A stretch of 64,000 nt of DNA from Thermodesulfobacteriota bacterium (GCA_035325995.1 DAOKYU010000004.1:186001-250000), one strand, 5' to 3'. Numbered from the stretch's first letter, positions 35,229 through 44,168 are shown. Numbers and translations are program-made. Notes: generated by a model from the letters alone, not told the origin.

Positions 35229-36662
35229 ATGTATATGGAACTGCAACTGGCGAAATTGCTGGTCGGGGAGGGTCTGGTCGGCATAGACCAGATACGCGAA
35301 GCTGTGGAGGAACAGCGGAGCTCGGGCTCCGGGCTGGGCGATTCGCTGGTCAGGCTGGGGCACATATCTGAAACCGATCTTCTCGAATCCATGGGGAAAT
35401 ACTTCGGCATACCAGTTATGGATCTGGACAGCCGCTCCATAGAGCCCGAGGTGCTGAAGCTCATTCCAAGGGGTACGGCGGCCGAGCAGCGCCTCATACC
35501 CGTAAGCCTCGTCGGCGCCGATCTGATAGTAGCCGTGAGCGATCCTTCGAATATCCTTCTCCTGGATGACCTCGGGTTTATCACTGGCAAGCATATCGTT
35601 CCGGTTATTGCATCCGAGCGTGCGATAACGGCCAGGATCGCCGAACATTACGGCGATAGCGACGGACGCGAGCCCGAGGGCCCGGGAAAGTTACCGAGGA
35701 CAGGGAAGGCGCGCGCCGTGGAAGACATAGTACGTGAGCTCGAAGAATTCACCGGCAAGAAAACTACAGTAGCCGACGGTGAAATCGCCGACGAACCCGA
35801 CGAACCGGATTCTGTCACGGCCGGGGAGGCTTTGTCCGGTGAGCTCAAATCCAAAGAGGGAGAAAACAGCGCTGTTATCGACAAAGCGGTTTTCGATTTG
35901 ACCGGCTCGGGGTCCGGGGACGTTTCCGGAGATTTCCCCGAAACCAAGACCGAGCCCGCCGGCCGAAGCGCGGTACACGGCCTTACCGGCGAGTCGGCGC
36001 CGCGTGAGCTGACCTTTCCCTATAAAGGCGGAAGCCTCGAAGAGCCTGAAGGAGAATCCGGCGCTAGCATAGCCGAAGTAGACGGGAACGGCGCGGCGGG
36101 CAATATCCTCTTCGAAGAAGAAGTCACCCTTTCTCCTGTTCCGGAAATACCGAACGAAAATTTTATAGAAGGCCAGGATGTGAATGATACCGGCGATCAG
36201 CCGGCGGACGGCTCCGAAGACGAAGAGGCGACACTTGCCGAGACAGTCGCTCGGCCCGGTGACGAGACGGCAAGAAGCGCCCCCGAAACGAGACTGCCCA
36301 AAGGGTCCGTCCTCATAGTCGACCACAGCCCCACGATAAGGAGGGTGGTCGCGCTTGCGCTCGAAAGGGAGGGCTACAAGGTTTACGCCGCCGGCGACGG
36401 CATGCAGGCCCTCGCGGCTCTTAACGACATAACGCCGGGCCTTATACTGGTGGATATAAACCTGCCCCACATGGACGGCTACCAGCTTTGCAAGGTGATA
36501 AAGGGGCACGGCCTCACGAGAGACATACCCGTCGTGATGATGTCCGGGAAGCTCGGGATGATGGACAAGATGAAGGGCAAGATGGCAGGCGCAAGCGACT
36601 ATATAACAAAACCGTTCGCAGCCGGCGACATCATAGGCGCCGCGGAGAAATATCTGAGCTAA
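35229..36662 (+). CDS. MshEN-domain protein fused to a response-regulator receiver domain
   Basis: About 477 residues in three parts. The N-terminal 140 residues form an MshEN/GspE-N type domain (AKLLVGEGLVGIDQIREAVE, GLGDSLVRLGHISETDLLES), a fold that in several ATPases binds cyclic di-GMP. A Glu/Asp/Pro-rich disordered linker of about 200 residues follows. The last 120 residues are a CheY-like receiver with VLIVDHSPTIRRVVALALE, phospho-acceptor Asp in LILVDINLPHMDGY, MMSGKLG and the lysine in YITKPFAAGD. No output domain is present. The start is uncertain (TTG 35217, ATG 35229 or ATG 35235; none has a good Shine-Dalgarno). A role in type IV pilus or surface signalling is inferred only from domain type. 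Confidence 0.8.
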   Translation: MYMELQLAKLLVGEGLVGIDQIREAVEEQRSSGSGLGDSLVRLGHISETDLLESMGKYFGIPVMDLDSRSIEPEVLKLIPRGTAAEQRLIPVSLVGADLIVAVSDPSNILLLDDLGFITGKHIVPVIASERAITARIAEHYGDSDGREPEGPGKLPRTGKARAVEDIVRELEEFTGKKTTVADGEIADEPDEPDSVTAGEALSGELKSKEGENSAVIDKAVFDLTGSGSGDVSGDFPETKTEPAGRSAVHGLTGESAPRELTFPYKGGSLEEPEGESGASIAEVDGNGAAGNILFEEEVTLSPVPEIPNENFIEGQDVNDTGDQPADGSEDEEATLAETVARPGDETARSAPETRLPKGSVLIVDHSPTIRRVVALALEREGYKVYAAGDGMQALAALNDITPGLILVDINLPHMDGYQLCKVIKGHGLTRDIPVVMMSGKLGMMDKMKGKMAGASDYITKPFAAGDIIGAAEKYLS

Positions 36663-36665
36663 GAG

Positions 36666-37235
36666 ATGCGTAAATTCTTCGTCGTGGACAGTAACGGTGA
36701 ATACGCCGGTCCTGAGACCAGCGCAGAAAATGCCGAGATCGAAGTCTCCGGCAACGATTCGGCGATCGAGTCCGGGCTCGTACTCCTTCTTTCCGAGATT
36801 GCGCGCCACGCGGAGGAGATTAACGAGCTCGGAAACAAGAACCCAGTGGAAGTTCTCAGGAGCCTTTCGGAAGTGGTCAACCGTACGGCCGAATTCGCCC
36901 TGGCGGCCGGGATTGCGGAGAGTGGAAGCACGATCCTCGCCGAGGCTTTGTCGAAATCCTCACCGGCGGTCCCCGAGGCCGGACTCCTTCACGTCGATAA
37001 CGGCAGACTCTCCGTTCAAACCGTCATAAACCTCTACAATGGCTGGACGGGGCCGGAGAGCGAAAAGGGCCTGGTATTCGGCCGTATAGCCCTCTGTCTG
37101 GTAGGGATGCTGGAGCACACCTTCGGCTTGATAATCACGGCCTTCTCTTCCGCGAAGATAGCCGACGAATGGTCAGACGCCTTTACCGTATGCACGGGCG
37201 AGCTCTCATACGCCGTCAAGAACGTTAAATTCTGA
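36666..37235 (+). CDS. Unknown protein beside the MshEN-receiver gene
   Basis: A 189-residue soluble protein with no recognised family. It starts 3 nt after the upstream stop, so it is probably co-translated with the receiver fusion. The sequence predicts mostly alpha-helix with Ala/Leu-rich helices (SGLVLLLSEIARHAEEINEL, RIALCLVGMLEHTFGLIITA). The tight coupling suggests a partner of the receiver protein, perhaps a phosphatase or adaptor, but nothing in the sequence proves it. Confidence 0.75.
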   Translation: MRKFFVVDSNGEYAGPETSAENAEIEVSGNDSAIESGLVLLLSEIARHAEEINELGNKNPVEVLRSLSEVVNRTAEFALAAGIAESGSTILAEALSKSSPAVPEAGLLHVDNGRLSVQTVINLYNGWTGPESEKGLVFGRIALCLVGMLEHTFGLIITAFSSAKIADEWSDAFTVCTGELSYAVKNVKF

Positions 37236-37368
37236 TTCCCTCCGAATTTATTATTCGACGCTCCTTTGCAAACCTTGTCCTGAAGACGGGACCGAAATAC
37301 TCCTCCGAGAGGTGCTTTATTCTCGCCATGATTTATAATAATCTCCCTCGGGACAAGGGCCGCCCCCG

Positions 37369-37398
37369 CGAAATCGCTCGCGGACGGGAGCGATTTCG
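37369..37398. other. Strong hairpin upstream of the DUF2237 gene
   Basis: An 11-bp perfect inverted repeat CGAAATCGCTC / GAGCGATTTCG with an 8-nt loop, in the 222-nt gap after the 36666 gene. No T-tract follows on either strand. It could be a factor-dependent terminator or an operator. Confidence 0.45.
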
Positions 37399-37457
37399 TC
37401 CCGGAATGCAGTCCTCACGCTGAACAGAACCTAAATTCCGAACGGGAGGTTATAACC

Positions 37458-37829
37458 ATGCCGGTTGAGAAAAATGTTTTTGGAGAGGAGCTTCAGCCGT
37501 GCTCCACGTCACCCATGACGGGATTCTACCGGGACGGGTGCTGCAGGACCGGCCCCGAAGACCTCGGTCTTCACGTAGTCTGTACCGAGGTAACAGAAAG
37601 CTTTCTCGAATTTTCGAAGGCACGGGGAAACGACCTCACCACCCCGAACGCGGATTACGACTTCCCGGGCCTCAAGCCCGGAGACAGGTGGTGCATATGC
37701 GCCCTCAGATGGAGGGAGGCCCTCGAAGACGGCTTCGCCCCACCGGTGATACTCGCGTCGACGCACGAGTCGGTGCTCGAGGTGGTTTCACTCGAAGACC
37801 TGAAGAAATACGCTCTCGACCTCGCCTGA
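37458..37829 (+). CDS. DUF2237 family protein
   Basis: A 123-residue protein with the whole DUF2237 pattern: NVFGEELQPCSTSPMTGFYR, DGCCRTGPEDLGLHVVCTEV, FLEFSKARGNDLTTPN, FPGLKPGDRWCICALRW and ASTHESVLEVVSLEDLKK. The many conserved cysteines suggest metal binding or redox chemistry, but the family has no established function. It has its own AACGGGAGG Shine-Dalgarno. Confidence 0.92.
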   Translation: MPVEKNVFGEELQPCSTSPMTGFYRDGCCRTGPEDLGLHVVCTEVTESFLEFSKARGNDLTTPNADYDFPGLKPGDRWCICALRWREALEDGFAPPVILASTHESVLEVVSLEDLKKYALDLA

Positions 37830-37887
37830 GGGGATGCTACGTGCAGCCCGCGGACGGGGAGCCGCCCCGGGTAGGATTACTTTTAAC

Positions 37888-38241
37888 ATGACCGGAAAAA
37901 CGGATTGGGAGCTCGAAGAAAGAATTGACGGCATCTTCGGCGATATAGTCATGCCGGTCCTCGACGAGCTCATAGGAGAATACGACGGCACGGGTGGCTA
38001 CGGGGCGAAATACGTAACCGACAGCCCGCTGATTACAGGCCTCGGCAGATACGTCTCGATCATGATCTCCCACCCCGGCGGAGTCGAGATGATAATCTGC
38101 GTCTACTGGGTGAAGGGAAGCATGAGGCTCGTCGCCGAGAATATACGCATGGTGACCCTCTCGAAGACGTTCGACATTTTCTCTGTAACGAAAGAGCTCC
38201 TCGGAAAGCAGGTCAGATTTCTGGGCGGCCTCGAAAGGTAA
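37888..38241 (+). CDS. Hypothetical protein, 117 residues
   Basis: Started at the ATG at 37888 (MTGKTDWELEERIDGIFGDI). The upstream open part is Arg/Gly/Ala-rich and overlaps a GC-rich spacer, so I left it out. The remaining protein looks like a small alpha/beta fold: an N-terminal helix, then beta-strands (YVSIMISHPGGVEMIICVYW) and a C-terminal helix. It has no signal peptide or membrane segment, and I recognise no family. It ends about 40 nt before the convergent cdaA gene. Confidence 0.65.
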   Translation: MTGKTDWELEERIDGIFGDIVMPVLDELIGEYDGTGGYGAKYVTDSPLITGLGRYVSIMISHPGGVEMIICVYWVKGSMRLVAENIRMVTLSKTFDIFSVTKELLGKQVRFLGGLER

Positions 38242-38283
38242 AGGAACGCAGGACAGGAAATCGTCCGCTACGGAAGATCACTT

Positions 38284-39477
38284 CTATTCCCCGGTGTCCG
38301 TCGAATCTATCCTGACGAGCACTCGCCTGGGCTCGATGTTTTCAAGAGAGATGTCCTTCGGGAATTTAAGGCTCGATTCCGATATATCGACGGTCTTCAG
38401 TCCCTTCCTCGCCTCGGGGATCTTGAGGAATATCTCGACCTCTTTTTCGTTGAAGAAATAAAAGGCCCTCCTCGGCCCGAGGAAGGTGACCTTCACCCTG
38501 TCCGGTTTTATATCTTCCACGGTTAGCTCTGCAGGGAGCGTCGTATATTTCACCGGCACGCTGTAGGTCCTGTAGACGAGCTTCGACTCGTGAACGAAAA
38601 CGAACCAGAGGGCTATAGCCATGAAGACGGCTATCGCCTTTTCCCTGAAGTTCCTCGTGAAGAAGCTAAAGAAGTGACGCCTTTTCTTTATGGGGTTTAC
38701 TTCGCTGTAAAATTTTTCGAGTATCAGTCCAAGCTGCTCCGGGCCGACCTCTCTCAGCTCGCCGTTTCTCGCGACGGAGATCGTCCCCCTCTCCTCCGAT
38801 ACCACCAGACACAGTGCGTCATTCACCTCCGAAAGCCCCAGGGCAGCGGCATGACGCGTGCCCCTGTTCACGAGCGCGGTGAAGTTTTTCGAAAGAGGCA
38901 GGTGGCACGAGAATTTAACGACCATGCCTTTATCCACGATTATCGCCCCGTCGTGCCCGATAGAGTGCGGGTCGAGAAGGCTCTTTAAAAGCGGCTCGCT
39001 CAGCTTCCCGCCGAGCGCGGTCCCGCCTTCGACCGCACTCTCGACCGACGTTTTGGCCGGGAGGATCACCAGCGCGCCTATCCTTTCTTTCGAAAGGTCG
39101 GTGAGTGTTCTTACGAGTATGTCTATCTCTTCGCGGACAGACCCCTTGTATCGTTCGATTGCAAGCTGCGGGCTCAGGCTCCATAGGGCTATCTGCTCCA
39201 GGAACTGCCGTATCTCTTCCTGGAATATGATTATGAGCGCTATGAATATGACGGCGAAAAAGGTCTGGAGGACGGACGTCGTGAGAACTAGGTTGAACTG
39301 GCGCGCGAGGAGGTACACGACGCTCATGATGATTATGCCCGTCAGGACAAACCTCGCCTTGGTCTTGTTAAAAAGCGCGAGTATGGCGTATATGAAGAGC
39401 GACATAAACGCTATGTCGAACAGCCCCGGTACGCCGATCTCTTTTAAGATGTCGCTAATGAACTGCGTGGGATTCAA
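38284..39477 (-). CDS. cdaA: Diadenylate cyclase CdaA fused to a YbbR domain
   Basis: Makes c-di-AMP from two ATP at the inner membrane. In 397 residues: three N-terminal membrane helices (to about residue 85), the DAC domain with DGA at 176-178 and GTRHAAALGLSEVNDAL from 206, a further membrane helix at 281-296 (AIAVFMAIALWFVFVH), and one YbbR domain to the end. YbbR (CdaR) is normally a separate activator gene beside cdaA; here it is one chain. The usual RHR motif reads RHA (208-210), losing one ATP-contact arginine. The start is a TTG; an extended -10 lies upstream. Confidence 0.9.
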   Translation of the reverse strand: MNPTQFISDILKEIGVPGLFDIAFMSLFIYAILALFNKTKARFVLTGIIIMSVVYLLARQFNLVLTTSVLQTFFAVIFIALIIIFQEEIRQFLEQIALWSLSPQLAIERYKGSVREEIDILVRTLTDLSKERIGALVILPAKTSVESAVEGGTALGGKLSEPLLKSLLDPHSIGHDGAIIVDKGMVVKFSCHLPLSKNFTALVNRGTRHAAALGLSEVNDALCLVVSEERGTISVARNGELREVGPEQLGLILEKFYSEVNPIKKRRHFFSFFTRNFREKAIAVFMAIALWFVFVHESKLVYRTYSVPVKYTTLPAELTVEDIKPDRVKVTFLGPRRAFYFFNEKEVEIFLKIPEARKGLKTVDISESSLKFPKDISLENIEPRRVLVRIDSTDTGE

Positions 39478-39497
39478 CTCTTTAGACCCTTCGGGTT

Positions 39498-39506
39498 ATT
39501 ATAGCA
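39498..39506 (-). promoter_or_regulatory. Extended -10 promoter element for cdaA
   Basis: Minus-strand TGCTATAAT (39506-39498), about 20 nt before the TTG start. No clear -35 hexamer is visible, as is common for extended -10 promoters. Confidence 0.45.
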
Positions 39507-39596
39507 GATGGCCGGTCCGTTTACAGTAATTTATACGATTCCCATATATGTCCGGCCTTATTGAGACCCATCTATATAACAAAGCGCCCCACGTAA

Positions 39597-40997
39597 TCAT
39601 CCGACCAGAATGAGCCTTAGGTCCATCACGTTGGTATTGGTGGGCCCGGTTATGATGAGGTCCCCGAGGGGCGAGAAGAAATTGTACGAATCATTTTTTG
39701 AAAGGCTGGCCTTGGGGTTGAGCCCGAGCGCCTCCGCCCTCTTTACAGTGCTCCCGTCCGCTATCGCGCCGGCGGCGTCCGTGGGCCCGTCGGTGCCGTC
39801 GGTGCCCCCGCTCAGAATGACAGCGTTATCGAGCCCGTCTATCTCTATCGCCGCCGCGAGGGCGAATTCCTGGTTTCTCCCTCCGAGTCCCGGCCCGTCT
39901 ATGGTGACGGTCGTCTCTCCCCCCGACACTATGCACGCGGGCGGCCCGAGCGGATTCCCCGAGCGCAGGATCTCTCTCGCTATGGCGCCGTGAACCTTAG
40001 CGACCTCCTCCGTCTCGCCGTGTATATAGGTCGATAATAGAATGCTCTTGTACCCGAGCTCGGCCGCTTTCTCCTTCGCCGCCAACGCGGATAGAATGTT
40101 GCTCCCGACGATTACGTTCTGCGTTTTGAGGAACGCCAGGTCGCCGGGCTTCGGAGTCTCCTCCGCCTCGCCTTTTATTCCCTTATCTATGTACGCTTCG
40201 ACGGAGGCGGGAATCTTCCCGCGAAGCGCATACTTGTCTATTGCCTCCCTGCATCCTTCGAACGTAACGCTGTCGGGGACAGTCGGCCCCGAGGCTATAG
40301 TGTCCAGGTCGTCCCCTATAACGTCCGAGAGTATCAGCGAGACGAGTGTAGACGGATACGCGAGCCGGGCGAGCCGGCCGCCTTTTACCGCGGAGACGTG
40401 TTTTCTGAGGGCGTTTATCTCGTGAATCGTCGCCCCGCATTCGAGAAGGGCCCTGGTCAGCCCCTGCTTGTCGGCGAGCGTGAGCCCCTCGGCGGGCATC
40501 GGAAGGAGGGCCGAGCCCCCGCCGGATATGAGACATATGACGAGATCGCGCTCTCCGGCGCCCTTAAGGAGATCGATAATCTCTCTCGTCCCGCTAAGCC
40601 CCGCGTCGTCCGGGAGAGGATGCCCGGCCTCGTTGATCCTGATTTTGCGGAGGGGCGCAACGTGGCCGTACTTCACGTTTACTATGCCACGCACGAGCCT
40701 CTCGCCGAGCACGTCCTCGACGGCCGACGCCATCGACGCCGCGGCCTTGCCCATGCCTATGGCGTATACGTCGTCGAACGAAGAGAGGTCGTACTTCACT
40801 CCAGCGACGTCCAGCACGTCGCCCGTCCGGCCGAGGTGGTTTAGAACGGCGGTCACAGGGTCGGCGGCCTTGACGCCGGCCTCGAATATAGAAATCGCAT
40901 CTTTTCTGAGCTTGCCCGGGTTCACCGGTCCAAGTATAACGACCTGAGGCGGGGCGAACAAGCATATTTCGATCCGGAAGTCCCGGTTACAGGTCAC
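39597..40997 (-). CDS. Glycerate 2-kinase, MOFRL family
   Basis: Phosphorylates glycerate to 2-phosphoglycerate, feeding glycolate/serine-derived carbon into lower glycolysis. About 466 residues with a GTG start at 40997 that overlaps the upstream NTPase by 11 nt; a shorter start is possible. Features: the N-terminal GCK domain with MGKAAASMA, LISGGGSALLPMP, INALRKHVSAVKGGRLA and SDVIGDDLDTIASGPTV, then the C-terminal MOFRL domain (SGGETTVTIDGPGLGGRNQE and SGGTDGTDGPTDAAGA). Homologues are labelled GckA or TtuD. Confidence 0.93.
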   Translation of the reverse strand: MTCNRDFRIEICLFAPPQVVILGPVNPGKLRKDAISIFEAGVKAADPVTAVLNHLGRTGDVLDVAGVKYDLSSFDDVYAIGMGKAAASMASAVEDVLGERLVRGIVNVKYGHVAPLRKIRINEAGHPLPDDAGLSGTREIIDLLKGAGERDLVICLISGGGSALLPMPAEGLTLADKQGLTRALLECGATIHEINALRKHVSAVKGGRLARLAYPSTLVSLILSDVIGDDLDTIASGPTVPDSVTFEGCREAIDKYALRGKIPASVEAYIDKGIKGEAEETPKPGDLAFLKTQNVIVGSNILSALAAKEKAAELGYKSILLSTYIHGETEEVAKVHGAIAREILRSGNPLGPPACIVSGGETTVTIDGPGLGGRNQEFALAAAIEIDGLDNAVILSGGTDGTDGPTDAAGAIADGSTVKRAEALGLNPKASLSKNDSYNFFSPLGDLIITGPTNTNVMDLRLILVG

Positions 40998-41532
40998 TGA
41001 ACCGGGGGAGTTTCCTCAGTGCGTCGAGTATCTCGCCCTCAAGCGTATTCCGGTTGATGAGGTTCATTTTGAAGAGCTCCGCATCCTCCCGTGCCTTCAC
41101 CTTTCCCTTGATGCCTCCGTCCGTATGGGCGATGGTCGCTATAACCGGATTCACCCCGTCGAGTATCTCCTGCACCTTTTTAACGAATTTCGGAGACAGG
41201 CATTCCATCTTTCCTATCTCGTCGATGATGACCGGGCTTTCGGGCGAGGCCGTTATGTGAAGAGCGTCGAGAAAGTCCTCGAAGGCGTCCACGTCCACCC
41301 TGTACCTTCCGATTTTGTGCGGGCTGTCGTTAATTACGTGGGCGAGGATTATACTCTCACCGCCGAGGCCCCGGAGATGAAACCCCTTCCTCTCCCCGTC
41401 CTGGAGTATCTCCTCCGTGTAAAACCCCTGGGGATTATACGGCGACAGCCTCACGGCGAGCTTTTTGACGAGCGTCGTTTTCCCGATCCCGGGAAGGCCC
41501 GATATGAGAAAGTTCTTCTTCGCTTTTCCCAT
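40987..41532 (-). CDS. THEP1-type nucleoside-triphosphatase
   Basis: A 181-residue P-loop NTPase. Walker A is SGLPGIGKTTLVKKLA at the N-terminus, Walker B is VIIDEIGKMECLSP, and VIATIAH fits the NTPase_1/THEP1 family first described in archaea and thermophiles. Members hydrolyse NTPs without strong base preference; the cellular role is unclear. It overlaps the glycerate kinase start and is co-directional with the cysteine desulfurase about 90 nt upstream. Confidence 0.88.
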   Translation of the reverse strand: MGKAKKNFLISGLPGIGKTTLVKKLAVRLSPYNPQGFYTEEILQDGERKGFHLRGLGGESIILAHVINDSPHKIGRYRVDVDAFEDFLDALHITASPESPVIIDEIGKMECLSPKFVKKVQEILDGVNPVIATIAHTDGGIKGKVKAREDAELFKMNLINRNTLEGEILDALRKLPRFSDL

Positions 41533-41625
41533 TCGCGGTTTTCGGCGTGCGCGGTGTTTTCGGGGGAGTGGTGAAGTTGCGGGGGGCGGGGGTTGGTAAA
41601 TGACGCCCGCTTCGGAAGCGGCGTC

Positions 41626-42768
41626 TCAGGAGCTCAGTCTCTCGCAGGATTCCCTTATTATTTCCACCGCTTTACTGGCCTCCTCAAGGGTGTTCTCAAC
41701 CGAAAAGCTGAATCTCACGCTCGAATAGGCCTCTTCTTCGGTGAGCCCCATCGCAGAGAGGATGTGGGACGGTGCGACTTCGAAGTTCGTGCAGGCCGAG
41801 CTTTGGGAGCACCTTAGCCCCGCGGCGTCGAGCTCGGCTATGAGCCTCCTGCCGTCGATTCCTTTAAAAAGTATGTTGGTGGTATTTGATATGCGGCTGT
41901 GCGTGTCGCCGTTGACGCTGGTGCCCGGGATGAAATCGAGTATACGGGCCTCGAAACCGTCCCTGAGCTCCCTCATGTACGCGATGTCCCGTTCGAGGTT
42001 CGCCTTTCTTATTTCGGCGGCCTTCCCGAACCCCGCTATGCCGGGGAGGTTCTCCGTTCCGGGCCGAAAGCCCTCCTCCTGGAAGCCGCCGAAGAATATA
42101 GGCGCAAGCATGAACCTGTCGCGCGAGTATATCGCGGCCGCGCCCTGGGGGCCGTGGAATTTATGCCCCGTGAACGAGAGAAAGTCTATGGGCATGTCCC
42201 TCACGGTCATGTCTATCTTGCCGACGGCCTGCGCCGCGTCCGTATGGAACGGGACTCCATACCTCCGGCACATCTCGCCGATTTCCTCGACAGGCTGTAT
42301 GACGCCGGTCTCGTTACTCACCCACTGGACGGAAACGAGGGTTGTGTCGTCGTTTATATTCTTTTCGAGTGAGGCGAGGTCCACTATTCCTTTACCGTCG
42401 ACCTTTACGAACCTTATCTCGACGTCGTTTATGCAGAGGTAGCTGCACATCTTTCGTATCGACGAGTGCTCGATAGTCGTGGTCACGACCCTGCATTTTT
42501 TCCCCTTGTTCCGGGTGCAGGAATAAAACGCCATGTTGTTCGATTCCGTCCCCGAGCTGAGGAACGTCACGTTCGAAGGCGGGGCGCCTATCAGGCGGGC
42601 GACCCTCCCCCGAGCGGCGGCGAGGTGAGTCCTCGCCCTTTCGCCGGCACCGTGGGCGCTCGAAGGGTTTCCGAATTCCTCACCGAGCATCCTGCATACC
42701 TCGTCCCTGACCTCCGGAAGAGGCTTCGTCGTGGCGTTGTTATCGAGATATATCTCCCTTTCCTGCAT
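41626..42768 (-). CDS. Cysteine desulfurase (NifS/IscS-like)
   Basis: PLP enzyme that removes sulfur from cysteine for Fe-S clusters or thio-modifications. 380 residues. The N-terminus YLDNNATTKP is typical. The PLP lysine is Lys203 in SFTGHKFHGPQG, and the persulfide cysteine is about Cys326 in SQSSACTNFE. No iscU, nifU, iscA or mnmA lies beside it, so it may serve tRNA thiolation or act alone. The region around the active cysteine (SQSSACTNF) differs from the IscS pattern SSGSACTS. Confidence 0.93.
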   Translation of the reverse strand: MQEREIYLDNNATTKPLPEVRDEVCRMLGEEFGNPSSAHGAGERARTHLAAARGRVARLIGAPPSNVTFLSSGTESNNMAFYSCTRNKGKKCRVVTTTIEHSSIRKMCSYLCINDVEIRFVKVDGKGIVDLASLEKNINDDTTLVSVQWVSNETGVIQPVEEIGEMCRRYGVPFHTDAAQAVGKIDMTVRDMPIDFLSFTGHKFHGPQGAAAIYSRDRFMLAPIFFGGFQEEGFRPGTENLPGIAGFGKAAEIRKANLERDIAYMRELRDGFEARILDFIPGTSVNGDTHSRISNTTNILFKGIDGRRLIAELDAAGLRCSQSSACTNFEVAPSHILSAMGLTEEEAYSSVRFSFSVENTLEEASKAVEIIRESCERLSS

Positions 42769-42875
42769 AACAGGCAGCCTTTTAATTATTATACATTATT
42801 TCCCGTATACGTTTCCCGGCGGGGAAGGGAGGCCGGCGGGGGACGTACCCGGGCAAGATCCAGGGGGCGAGACGC

Positions 42876-43274
42876 CTATACGGTCTGATTTCCGGTTTCG
42901 TACTCTTCGGGCGTCATGATGGTTATGCAGGGTCTCTTGTCCGAGCTTTCGACCGGGCCGAGAAGCGACATTAGCTGTACGCTCTTTTCCTCCCCGCCCT
43001 TATTGAAAGGAATGGGGAAGTATATGATGTTGGACTTGCTCGTCTGCCTGTGAACCCTTATAAAATAGAGCAGCTTGTCGAGAAGCCCCTTAAGCCTTAC
43101 CTTCTGGTCCTCGCCTTTCTTCATGCTGTCCTCGTCCGGGACTATCCAGTTGTCCCAGACCTCAGAGGTGATGAATACAGGTATCATGAGGCCGGACTCC
43201 TTCGCGGCTTCGGATATGTCTCTTTGTTTGCCCTCGTCGAGGGCCTCCTTCCTTGTCTTTTTCGGGCTGCTCAT
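42876..43274 (-). CDS. DUF6573-like protein
   Basis: A 132-residue soluble protein. The layout SEAAKESGLMIPVFITSEVW, then a helical KVRLKGLLDKLLYFIRVHR, then two beta strands (NIIYFPIPF and SVQLMSLLGPV) ending CITIMTPEEY, recalls the DUF6573 family often seen on phages and plasmids; this is from memory, untested. An AAGGAG Shine-Dalgarno lies about 12 nt upstream. It is in line with the secreted cyclase gene 20 nt upstream, so it may be co-transcribed. Confidence 0.65.
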   Translation of the reverse strand: MSSPKKTRKEALDEGKQRDISEAAKESGLMIPVFITSEVWDNWIVPDEDSMKKGEDQKVRLKGLLDKLLYFIRVHRQTSKSNIIYFPIPFNKGGEEKSVQLMSLLGPVESSDKRPCITIMTPEEYETGNQTV

Positions 43275-43293
43275 ATGTAGGTATATCTCCTTT

Positions 43294-44139
43294 TCACCGG
43301 CTCTCGGGCACGAGGGCGATTATGCGGAGCGGGCCGCCGCTGCCGTCCTTTATCTTCATGGGCAGCGCGAAGACGAGAGCGCCTTTTGCGGGCAGCTCGT
43401 CCAGGTTCGCCACGTTCTCGAAAGCCGGCACGTTATTCTTTGATAGTATACGGTGCGTCTCGAAGAGCTTCGATTGTCCGTAATCGATGCTCGCCGTATC
43501 TATGCCCACGGCGTTTATCTTCCGGTTATCGACGAGCCATTTCGCCGCCTCGGGCCCAAGCCCCGGGAAGTGAAGATCCTTTACCGCCTCGGGGCCTTTC
43601 TCGTCCGTGCCCATATATTTCGCCCTGTCCGGCCAGTACCTGCCGTACCCTGTATTGAGAAGGACGATAGTGCCTTCCGGTATGACTCCGTTAACCTTTT
43701 CCCAGCCGGTAATGTCCTCGACGCTCACGAGATAATCGGGGTTTTTCGTTGCCCGCGCCGACACGTCGATTACCACGGCCGGCCCCGTGAGCCTTTCGAG
43801 CGGTATCTCGTCCACCGTCTCCATGCCCTCGGCGAAATGGACCGGGGCGTCTATGTGCGTTCCACCGTGCTCTTCGGCGCTGTATTTCTTGGCTTCGTAG
43901 AAATAACCCTTATCCGTCATGCCCTCGAAGACTGTTTCGAGCTTAAACCCCTCGCCCGTCGGCCAGTATATGGTTTCGGACGAGAAGTCGTGCGTGAGAT
44001 CGACCCACTTGCCCGCGGGCATTTCGGCGGCGTGCAGCCCGACGCTAAAACCGTGGACCAGCAGTAAAACCGCCAACGCCTTCAATACCAGGCGACCGAA
44101 GCGACCGCCGGATGTTACGGATTCTTTATACGTTTTCAT
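43294..44139 (-). CDS. Secreted cyclase-family hydrolase (kynurenine-formamidase-like)
   Basis: A 281-residue protein with an N-terminal signal (about residues 19-38, VLKALAVLLLVHGFSVGLHA). The metal-binding motif EEHGGTHIDAPVHF identifies the cyclase/KynB superfamily, whose members hydrolyse formylkynurenine, isatin and other amides. LNTGYGRYWPDRAKY and VGIDTASIDYGQ are further conserved stretches. The substrate cannot be told from the sequence. Export is unusual for KynB and suggests a periplasmic catabolic role. It lies 30 nt after the acetolactate decarboxylase gene. Confidence 0.88.
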   Translation of the reverse strand: MKTYKESVTSGGRFGRLVLKALAVLLLVHGFSVGLHAAEMPAGKWVDLTHDFSSETIYWPTGEGFKLETVFEGMTDKGYFYEAKKYSAEEHGGTHIDAPVHFAEGMETVDEIPLERLTGPAVVIDVSARATKNPDYLVSVEDITGWEKVNGVIPEGTIVLLNTGYGRYWPDRAKYMGTDEKGPEAVKDLHFPGLGPEAAKWLVDNRKINAVGIDTASIDYGQSKLFETHRILSKNNVPAFENVANLDELPAKGALVFALPMKIKDGSGGPLRIIALVPESR

Positions 44140-44168
44140 TCTCCACCTCGCTTATACGAGCTTATGAA

